From positions 568,342-632,341 of the forward strand of contig CP001673.1 of the NCBI GenBank assembly GCA_000023725.1: a stretch of DNA of 64,000 nt. Direction: 5' to 3'. Below the pieces are notes generated by a model that was given only the letters and a program-made list of their open reading frames with translations, was not told where the DNA came from and ran no database searches. Below, one piece after another: positions 46,197 to 52,667 of the stretch (positions are counted from its first letter, which is position 1; each line of letters opens with the position of its first letter). Source of the stretch: Flavobacteriaceae bacterium 3519-10. GTDB taxonomy: Bacteria > Bacteroidota > Bacteroidia > Flavobacteriales > Weeksellaceae. Position numbers and translations under genes: made by a program.

Positions 46197-46475
46197 AGTG
46201 GACGGTTAAAAGCTAATCTTGAACGAAGAGATATCCTTAGTTATTGGATTGACAGAAATAAATCCAAAGCATACAGTTTACGTCTGAACGAGATGTTCAC
46301 TCAAGCCTTGAACGGTCTGGCCGAGAATCCGTTAACCGGCCGAAGAACAGATTATGATAACGTTCGTGTGAAAATTGTGCGCGACTATCTTCTGTTATAT
46401 GAGTATGATAACATCCAGATAAAGGTAGTATCAATTTGGGATGTACGCAGAGACGAAAAGAATATTGTCATTTAG
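46178..46475 (+). pseudogene. ParE/RelE-family toxin, frameshifted
   Basis: From ATG 46178 the frame reads MASRQIKWTVKS and stops at TAA 46214. The adjacent frame continues the same protein without a start: ANLERRDILSYWIDRNKSKAYSLRLNEMF...NPLTGRRTDYDNVRVKIVRDYLLLYEY...IKVVSIWDVRRDEKN. Joining them needs the removal of one A in the AAAA run at 46208-46211. The intact toxin would be about 98 aa with the ParE-type R..R/W/DxRR C-terminus. A remnant in-frame ATG at 46293 gives only the last 60 residues. Either a real inactivation or a sequencing slip in a homopolymer. Confidence 0.8.
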
Positions 46476-46496
46476 ATTTTGTCATTTAATGTAAAA

Positions 46497-46856
46497 ATGA
46501 AAGCCGCCAATACCCGTATTTACCGCATGTCTTTCGCCAGCGTATATCCGCACTACATCGCAAAAGCAGAAAAGAAAGGCCGCACAAAAGCTGAGGTTGA
46601 TGAAATTATTTTCTGGCTCACGGGTTACGATCATGATGGCCTTCAAACAATAATTGAAGACCAAACAAATTTCGAAGATTTCTTTAATCAGGCGCCTAAA
46701 CTCAATCCCGGAGTTTCTAAAATCACCGGCGTTATCTGCGGTTATCGTGTCGAAAATATTGAAGATCCGCTGATGCAGAAAATCCGGTATCTCGACAAAC
46801 TCGTTGATGAACTGGCGAAAGGAAAAACCATGGACAAAATTTTAAGAAAAATTTAA
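46497..46856 (+). CDS. DUF2200 family protein
   Basis: 119 aa from ATG 46497. The sequence [38 protein letters not shown] and [29 protein letters not shown] are the family hallmarks and span nearly the full length. The family is helical and of unknown function; the basic surface might suit nucleic-acid binding, but nothing shows this. It starts 21 bp after the frameshifted toxin. It is unlikely to be part of the TA pair, because homologues occur alone. Confidence 0.88.
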   Translation: MKAANTRIYRMSFASVYPHYIAKAEKKGRTKAEVDEIIFWLTGYDHDGLQTIIEDQTNFEDFFNQAPKLNPGVSKITGVICGYRVENIEDPLMQKIRYLDKLVDELAKGKTMDKILRKI

Positions 46857-47000
46857 AAAGGCCATAATTAACGATTTGTAATACCCAAGTAATCAGTGTG
46901 TTGTTGTGTTTAATTTGAAATTTCGTATATTAAGCTCGCTTAAATCAGCTGCAAGATTCAGGTTTCTGCAAAAAATTACGTATCAAAAAAAACAGGACAT

Positions 47001-47753
47001 ATGAAAATAGGACTACTGGGGTTTGGAAAGACAGGAAAGGCCGTCGCTGCCGTGATTTTACAGAACAAAGAGTTTTCGCTCGAATGGGTGTACAGAAAGC
47101 GTCCGCTGCTAGAAGGTCGGAATGTACCCGAATTTCTGGGTGTTGAATCTGATCACCCCGGCCGTGTGTATTCTGCTGCCACCATCGAAATGCCCGATCT
47201 GCTTGATCAGCATCCGGTGGATATTATCATCGATTTTTCATCCGAAACCGGAATTTACATTTATGGCGAAACCGCCGCCGAACGCGGCATCAAGATCATC
47301 AGCGCAGTTTCGCATTACGGAGATGAAGAGAAATCACTGTTAAAAAAATTAGGAGAAAAAACAGTCGTGTTCTGGAGTCCCAATATTACATTGGGCGTAA
47401 ATTATCTGCTGTTCGCTGCACAGTTCCTTAAAAAAATAGCGCCGTGGGTAGATATTGAAATTAATGAGGAACACTTTAAGGAAAAGATCGGTACATCCGG
47501 AACCGCGGTGAAACTTGCCAAAGCCCTGGAGCTGCCGGAAGAACACATCAATTCTGTAAGAGCCGGCGGTATCGTTGGTAAGCATGAAGTGATTTTCGGG
47601 TTTCCGTTCCAGACAGTGCGCCTGATCCACGAATCTATCTCACGTGAAGCATTTGGCAACGGTGTAGTGTTTGTGGCGCAAAATCTTAAAAATAAGGACG
47701 CCGGTCTCTACAAGTTTGAGGATATTCTGCTTCCGTATTTTTCACAACAGTAA
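47001..47753 (+). CDS. DapB-family reductase (dihydrodipicolinate reductase-like)
   Basis: 250 aa. Rossmann motif GFGKTGKAV (7-15) and a DapB C-terminal domain with EEHFKEKIGTSGTAVKLAKAL (canonical DapB has EAHHxxKxDAPSGTA) and VRAGGIVGKHEVIFG. The domain layout is complete, but the N-terminal half diverges from normal Bacteroidetes DapB and the catalytic HH is HF. A second, canonical DapB elsewhere is likely, and this one may reduce another substrate. Ends in a strong terminator shared with the convergent subtilase gene. Confidence 0.78.
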   Translation: MKIGLLGFGKTGKAVAAVILQNKEFSLEWVYRKRPLLEGRNVPEFLGVESDHPGRVYSAATIEMPDLLDQHPVDIIIDFSSETGIYIYGETAAERGIKIISAVSHYGDEEKSLLKKLGEKTVVFWSPNITLGVNYLLFAAQFLKKIAPWVDIEINEEHFKEKIGTSGTAVKLAKALELPEEHINSVRAGGIVGKHEVIFGFPFQTVRLIHESISREAFGNGVVFVAQNLKNKDAGLYKFEDILLPYFSQQ

Positions 47754-47795
47754 ACGTGAGTAACGACTTTACATGCTGCATAAGCTGAAATTCAT

Positions 47796-47830
47796 TAAAA
47801 AAGACCTCGCATGAAGGTCTTTTTTTTTAT
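47796..47830. terminator. Bidirectional terminator between the DapB-like gene and the subtilase gene
   Basis: AAAGACCT (47800-47807) / AGGTCTTT (47815-47822) with A-run on the left and T-run on the right. Confidence 0.85.
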
Positions 47831-49438
47831 TTAATTCTTAATCAGTTTTTCAATATACTCGTTGTCTGCGGTTTTTATTTTAACAAAGTAGATTCCTTTG
47901 CCGAAATTTCGGAGATTATACGTTTTACCCTGTGGCAGGGACTGTACTTTGCGCCCCAGCGTGTCGTATATTTCTACCAACTCTATTTTTTCCGTTGTAT
48001 CAATGGCAAAATCTGCGGTCACCGGATTAGGATAAATCCGGATTTTTGATTTTCTATTTGCTTCTGCAGCGGCCAATTGCGCATCGCTTAATGTGGCTGC
48101 AAAATTCAGGATGCCGTAGCCCATTTGCGGCGTTGTGCTTGGGAAGAGCGACGCATTTTCACGCAGCAAACTCTTCAGCGTTTCCAATGGTTTCTCTGGA
48201 ACTGCCTGCAACAGACATGCAACTCCGCCAGCCGCAAGTGGTGTTGCGAAAGAGGTTCCGCTGCTGGTCGTCGCGCCGTTATTGTAACCCATCGCGGTAC
48301 CGGTGCCGCGTGCGCTGGCATCGGGCTTCGAGACGCCTGCCGCATTGGGTCCATACGATGAAAACGATGAACTTGCGCCGGTGGCCGTTACGCCGCCAAT
48401 GGAGAAAACTTTGGCATTGTCGCCAGGTGTAACGATGTATTGCCAGGCGTTCTGCGCTTCGTTTCCTGCAGCTGCAAGCACAATAATACCTTTTTCAGCT
48501 GCTATTTGCGCCGTCCTGGCGATAAAGGAGGTCTGGCCATCCATATCGGAATACAGTAAATTATATCGCGGATCATCAAAATCGTAATAACCTAAAGATG
48601 TGGTGATTACGTCAACCCCTTTTCTGTCGGCCTCTTCTGCAGCTTCAGTCCAGTAGATCATCTCTTCGGGTATTTCGTTATAGGCATCTTCGGTCGCATA
48701 AAGATAAAAATCTGCATCTGGCGCCGAACCTACATATTGATTCTGAATGTAACCCGCAATTACGCCCAGACAGTAAGAACCATGGTTGTTCAGCGCTGTG
48801 CTGTAAACGTCAGCGGTTTTATTGATGAAATTATAGCCACCCTTGATCTGGCCATTGTTCCGGATTCTGGCATAAGCAGATCCGGTGTTTACAGTTGGGA
48901 ATCCAGTGTCGATCACCGCAATTGTTACGCCGGTTCCCGTATATCCCGCAACGTGAAGCGGCCGGAGATTGATCTGATTGATCTGAGAAAGTCCGATTCC
49001 GTAATTAAAGTTGATTTTTCCGGTTGTGTTGTTGAATTCTTCAAACTTATCCCTTTTTGTTACGGTACTTTTACCGCCGTCAGGATGTTTAATGAAACGT
49101 TCAACCGACTGTACATAAGTCTGCGCTTGAAGCGTGGCGATCTGAGCGGCTGTTGCGTTTACCGCCACGCCGTTCATCCATTTAGAATAATCAGTCACCG
49201 TAAAACCGAGATTGCGCACATTCTGGATATACGATGCCTCCAGGGGTACATCCTGATCGTTCAGCGCAATGCCTAACCGCATGCGTCTGTCGAGCGATTT
49301 CTGCGAAAGTTCGGTGAGCGGATTAGCATAAAATGCCGCTTTATTAGGCTTGTCTTTAAAGAATACGAAGACAAGTTCGGTCTGCGCATCCGTCATTACA
49401 AAAGACAGAAATATAAAAACCAATAGTAATTTTTTCAT
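47831..49438 (-). CDS. Secreted S8 (subtilisin) peptidase with T9SS sorting domain
   Basis: 535 aa with signal peptide (MKKLLLVFIFLSFVMTDAQ). Pro-region about 20-140, then the catalytic triad Asp177 (AVIDTGFP), His219 (NNHGSYCLG), oxyanion Asn326 (AAAGNEAQN) and Ser396 (SSGTSFATP). The C-terminal 75 residues have IYPNPVTADFAI, VEIYDTLGRKVQ and GIYFVKIKT...YIEKLIKN, a type A T9SS C-terminal domain. The protein is therefore likely exported by the PorV/PorU machinery encoded at 13.7-20.5 kb, with the tail cut off by PorU. A TAATTTTG box lies upstream on this strand at 49471-49464. Confidence 0.93.
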   Translation of the reverse strand: MKKLLLVFIFLSFVMTDAQTELVFVFFKDKPNKAAFYANPLTELSQKSLDRRMRLGIALNDQDVPLEASYIQNVRNLGFTVTDYSKWMNGVAVNATAAQIATLQAQTYVQSVERFIKHPDGGKSTVTKRDKFEEFNNTTGKINFNYGIGLSQINQINLRPLHVAGYTGTGVTIAVIDTGFPTVNTGSAYARIRNNGQIKGGYNFINKTADVYSTALNNHGSYCLGVIAGYIQNQYVGSAPDADFYLYATEDAYNEIPEEMIYWTEAAEEADRKGVDVITTSLGYYDFDDPRYNLLYSDMDGQTSFIARTAQIAAEKGIIVLAAAGNEAQNAWQYIVTPGDNAKVFSIGGVTATGASSSFSSYGPNAAGVSKPDASARGTGTAMGYNNGATTSSGTSFATPLAAGGVACLLQAVPEKPLETLKSLLRENASLFPSTTPQMGYGILNFAATLSDAQLAAAEANRKSKIRIYPNPVTADFAIDTTEKIELVEIYDTLGRKVQSLPQGKTYNLRNFGKGIYFVKIKTADNEYIEKLIKN

Positions 49439-49463
49439 TGTTTTTTGAATTATTAATGTGTTA

Positions 49464-49471
49464 CAAAATTA
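49464..49471 (-). promoter_or_regulatory. -7 box of the subtilase gene
   Basis: Minus-strand TAATTTTG, 25 nt ahead of ATG 49438. The -33 position is T-rich but has no TTTG. Confidence 0.45.
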
Positions 49472-49675
49472 GGAAAAACAGTAATTATAATTTATTTTTA
49501 GATCTATAATGTTCGGGTTTATTTAACTTTAATTTTAAATCGTTTTGGTTTTACTATTTCACGGAAATTCGTTTTAGTAAAAATTTAAGATTAAAATAGG
49601 CGCCTGCAACCGGCGGTTTTGGTTAATCTGAACAGTATTCAGTCTTTAAAATTTTCGCCAGGCCGTTTAATTTCT

Positions 49676-49683
49676 TAAATTTG
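49676..49683 (+). promoter_or_regulatory. -7 box TAAATTTG of the sugar aminotransferase gene
   Basis: Fits TAnnTTTG, 15 nt ahead of ATG 49699. TTTC at 49653-49656 is at the right distance (19 bp) for a weak -33 element. Confidence 0.5.
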
Positions 49684-49698
49684 GAATAAATATTTTTT

Positions 49699-50823
49699 AT
49701 GAAAAAAATACAGATGGTTGACCTCCAAAGTCAGTATTACAAGATAAAAGCCGACGTAGATAACGCAATGCTGGGTGTGATGAACTCCGCCGCATTCATC
49801 AATGGTCCTGAAGTAAAATCATTCCAATCCGAACTCGAACAATATCTCGACGTAAAACATGTAATTCCATGTGCTAACGGTACCGACGCGCTGCAAATCG
49901 CGCTGATGGCACTCGGACTTGAAGAAGGCGATGAGGTAATTACTGCAGACTTTACGTTTGCCGCAACCGTGGAAGTTATTCACCTTTTAAAACTTAAATC
50001 AGTTCTTGTCGATGTAGATTATGATACGTTTACAATCGATACCGATAAACTCAAAGCCGCCATAACACCTAAAACCAAAGTAATTATTCCGGTTCATTTA
50101 TTCGGACAGTGCGCGAATATGGAAGAAATTCTGAAAATTGCAAGGCAACACAATCTTCATGTGATCGAAGATAACGCGCAGGCGATCGGGGCAGAATTCA
50201 CATTCGAAGATGGCACGACAAAAAAATCCGGCACGATGGGTACGATCGGAACTACTTCCTTTTTCCCCTCGAAAAATCTTGGATGCTACGGCGATGGTGG
50301 CGCTATCTTCACCAATGACGATGCGCTGGCTCATAAAATGACCGGAATCGTTAATCATGGGATGTATGAGCGCTACTATCATGACGAAGTGGGAGTGAAC
50401 TCGCGTTTAGACAGCCTCCAGGCGACCGTTTTACGTAAAAAACTACCATTGCTCGATACCTACAATGATGCGCGTCGCAAAGCCGCAGATTATTACGATG
50501 AGGTGTTTGCTGAACACCCGAATATTTTAACGCCATCCAGAGCCGAAAATTCAACCCATGTTTTTCATCAGTATACTTTAAGAATCCTTAACGGTAAGCG
50601 GAATGAACTGCAGCAGTTTTTAACCGAGAAAGAAATTCCGGCCATGATCTATTATCCGGTCGCCTTAAGAAAACAGAAAGCGTATTTTCAGGACAGCGAT
50701 GATAAAGACTTTGAGAAGACCGACAGATTGTTGAACGAAGTAATTTCGCTGCCGATGCATACCGAACTGGATGATGAACAACTGAAATACATCACCGATG
50801 CGGTTTTGGAATTTATGAGTTAG
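49699..50823 (+). CDS. DegT/DnrJ/EryC1/StrS-family sugar aminotransferase
   Basis: 374 aa. PLP-dependent transfer of an amino group to a nucleotide keto-sugar, in surface-polysaccharide or LPS synthesis. IPCANGTDALQIAL, TADFTFAATVEVI, VIEDNAQAIGA with the ring-binding Asp, and SFFPSKNLGCYGDGG with the PLP lysine Lys192, followed by NHGMYERYYHDEVGVNSRLDSLQA. The whole sequence is family-typical (WbpE/FdtB-like). It stands alone between the subtilase and the RAYT unit, with galE two genes downstream. Confidence 0.93.
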   Translation: MKKIQMVDLQSQYYKIKADVDNAMLGVMNSAAFINGPEVKSFQSELEQYLDVKHVIPCANGTDALQIALMALGLEEGDEVITADFTFAATVEVIHLLKLKSVLVDVDYDTFTIDTDKLKAAITPKTKVIIPVHLFGQCANMEEILKIARQHNLHVIEDNAQAIGAEFTFEDGTTKKSGTMGTIGTTSFFPSKNLGCYGDGGAIFTNDDALAHKMTGIVNHGMYERYYHDEVGVNSRLDSLQATVLRKKLPLLDTYNDARRKAADYYDEVFAEHPNILTPSRAENSTHVFHQYTLRILNGKRNELQQFLTEKEIPAMIYYPVALRKQKAYFQDSDDKDFEKTDRLLNEVISLPMHTELDDEQLKYITDAVLEFMS

Positions 50824-50836
50824 TTTAACGAAAACC

Positions 50837-50867
50837 ACTTTGTCAAAGTTGAAATCTTTGACAAAGT
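50837..50867. repeat. REP-type hairpin, left copy
   Basis: ACTTTGTCAAAG (50837-50848), 7-nt loop TTGAAAT, CTTTGACAAAGT (50856-50867): a perfect 12-bp stem. Each arm is itself palindromic around its central base (CTTTG-T-CAAAG). Its inverted copy is at 51470-51500. It stands 8 bp before the RAYT start codon. Confidence 0.85.
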
Positions 50868-50874
50868 TTAAAAG

Positions 50875-51459
50875 ATGAAAATCAGAGAAGACATATTGGA
50901 ACCCGACTTTTTCTATCATATTTATAACCGGGGAAATAATTCTAAAATTGTCTTTTTAAACAATGAGAACATGGCTTTTTTTCTAAAGAAAACTGCAAAA
51001 TATTTATTACCTTACTTCGACATTTACGCTTATTGTTTGATGCCTAATCATTTTCATTTTATTCTGAGGGCGAAATCCATATTACCAGAGTCCGAAATAA
51101 TTTTTGATAAAGCGCACGGACTTCACAGTGAAGAATCGCTTTATAGTAAGGCTTTAAGTCGACTGATTAGTAGTTATACCCAAGCATTTAATAAAGTATA
51201 TCAGAGAAGTGGATCATTGTTTGAGTCGCCTTTTAAGAGGATCCGAATTGATTCTGAGGACTATCTCCGGAACTTGATTATTTATATTCATCAAAATCCT
51301 GAGAATTTTCGGAACTACAAATTTTCTTCCTACAGAACGATTGTTTCAAATTCTCAAACTGCAATTCATAGAGAGGAAGTTATCGCCTTATTTGAAGACA
51401 GATCAAATTTTATTTTTTGTCATCAAAATCCAGTTGACAACAGCCAATTTAATATATAA
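50875..51459 (+). CDS. REP-associated tyrosine transposase (RAYT, Y1/IS200-like)
   Basis: 194 aa, a typical RAYT length. HUH motif in YCLMPNHFHFILR with His59 and His61, catalytic Tyr101 in LISSYTQAFNKVY, then the conserved GSLFESPFKRIRID and LIIYIHQNPENF. Like known RAYTs it lies between inverted REP hairpins (50837-50867 and 51470-51500), and its ATG follows the left one by 7 bp. Such proteins bind and nick the REP hairpins as single strands. No IS200 right/left-end ORF or second gene is present, so this is the domesticated REP type. Confidence 0.9.
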   Translation: MKIREDILEPDFFYHIYNRGNNSKIVFLNNENMAFFLKKTAKYLLPYFDIYAYCLMPNHFHFILRAKSILPESEIIFDKAHGLHSEESLYSKALSRLISSYTQAFNKVYQRSGSLFESPFKRIRIDSEDYLRNLIIYIHQNPENFRNYKFSSYRTIVSNSQTAIHREEVIALFEDRSNFIFCHQNPVDNSQFNI

Positions 51460-51469
51460 CCCTTAAAAA

Positions 51470-51500
51470 ACTTTGTCAAAGATTTTAACTTTGACAAAGT
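51470..51500. repeat. REP-type hairpin, right copy (inverted)
   Basis: ACTTTGTCAAAG (51470-51481), loop ATTTTAA, CTTTGACAAAGT (51489-51500). The loop is the reverse complement of the left copy's loop except for one base, so the two hairpins are inverted relative to each other. Lies 11 bp after the RAYT stop and 13 bp before galE. Confidence 0.85.
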
Positions 51501-51513
51501 ACAAAACCAAACT

Positions 51514-52530
51514 ATGACAATACTCGTAACAGGCGGCCTCGGCTACATTGGTTCGCACACCGTTGTGGAACTTTTAAAGAATAATTTTCAGGTCATCATT
51601 GTTGATGATATGTCGAATTCGGAAAAATTTATTTTAGATAATATTGAAAAAGTTGCCGGAAAAAGACCGGTGTTTTTTCCATTTGATCTGAAGAGGAAAG
51701 AACTGCTTTCTCAGGTTTTTGATGCGTATGAAATCGACGGCTGCATTAATTTTGCCGCGTTTAAAGCAGTAGGCGAAAGCCAGGAAAAACCTCTGGATTA
51801 CTACGAAAACAATCTGTTCTCTTTGATCAATATCCTGCAGGAGTTCAAAACCCGGAATATCTCAAACTTTATTTTCAGTTCGTCATGCACCGTTTACGGA
51901 CAGGCAGATCAGCAGCCAATTGATGAGAATACCCCCCTCAAAACGCCGGAGTCATCGTACGGTAAAACCAAGCAGATGGGCGAGGAGATCCTGAAGGATT
52001 TTGCCACCGTACATCAGCGGAAAATCTCTTTGCTGCGCTATTTTAATCCTATCGGAGCGCATCCGACAGCCTTGCTGGGCGAACTGCCGATTGGTGTTCC
52101 GAACAATTTAGTTCCTTACGTCACTCAAACTGCATCCGGAATTCGTGAAAAACTCAACATTTGGGGAAATGATTACCCAACCGAAGACGGCACCGCGATC
52201 CGTGATTATATTTATGTGGTAGATTTAGCCAAAGCCCATGTAAAAGCGTTGCAGAAACTCATTGCGTCGGATGAAGAAACCGTAATCGACATCTTCAACC
52301 TCGGGACCGGCAGAGGTTCATCAGTTCTTGAAGTTGTGGAAGCGTACGAACGTGCAAACAATGTGGCGGTTCCATACCAAATCTGCGAAAGAAGGGCAGG
52401 AGACATCACTATTGCTTACGCCAACGCAGATAAAGCGGAACGCGAATTGGGCTGGAAGGCCGAAACTTCGCTTGAAGAAGCTTTGCGCACGACCTGGGAA
52501 TGGCAGAAGTATTTGGAGAGTAGGGGATAG
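51514..52530 (+). CDS. galE: UDP-glucose 4-epimerase
   Basis: 338 aa, full length. Interconverts UDP-glucose and UDP-galactose with bound NAD. GGLGYIGSH (7-15) dinucleotide motif, Ser in FSSSCTVYG, catalytic Tyr149 and Lys153 in SSYGKTKQMGE, and the family C-terminus GWKAETSLEEAL. The right REP hairpin lies in its 5' flank, so its leader may be altered by the RAYT insertion. It and the aminotransferase are probably parts of a surface-sugar locus. Terminator at 52615 is shared with the convergent receptor gene. Confidence 0.96.
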   Translation: MTILVTGGLGYIGSHTVVELLKNNFQVIIVDDMSNSEKFILDNIEKVAGKRPVFFPFDLKRKELLSQVFDAYEIDGCINFAAFKAVGESQEKPLDYYENNLFSLINILQEFKTRNISNFIFSSSCTVYGQADQQPIDENTPLKTPESSYGKTKQMGEEILKDFATVHQRKISLLRYFNPIGAHPTALLGELPIGVPNNLVPYVTQTASGIREKLNIWGNDYPTEDGTAIRDYIYVVDLAKAHVKALQKLIASDEETVIDIFNLGTGRGSSVLEVVEAYERANNVAVPYQICERRAGDITIAYANADKAERELGWKAETSLEEALRTTWEWQKYLESRG

Positions 52531-52537
52531 AGAGGAT

Positions 52538-52572
52538 GCTGGAAGCTGGAAGCTGGATGTCGGAAGTCGGCG
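52538..52572. repeat. Five tandem 7-bp repeats (GCTGGAA type)
   Basis: GCTGGAA, GCTGGAA, GCTGGAT, GTCGGAA, GTCGGCG in direct succession, 7 bp after the galE stop. Such GCTGGAA/GTCGGAA strings are, from memory, very common in Flavobacteriia intergenic regions. Function unknown. Confidence 0.6.
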
Positions 52573-52614
52573 GGGCACCGGAATTTCGAGAAATAATGCG
52601 GTTAATTTGATACA

Positions 52615-52640
52615 AAAATTCCTGAAACTTACGTTTCAGG
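52615..52640. terminator. Bidirectional terminator between galE and the receptor gene
   Basis: AAATTCCTGAAAC (52615-52628) / GTTTCAGGAATTT with a TTAC loop, A-run and T-run on the flanks. Confidence 0.85.
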
Positions 52641-52667
52641 AATTTTTTTTATTTGAGGTCACACATT

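Noticed and set aside
46208-46215. Programmed +1 frameshift in the toxin gene
   Set aside because: The run AAAA followed by GC TAA is compatible with slippage, but there is no stimulatory structure or known family precedent, and a plain one-base insertion explains it equally.
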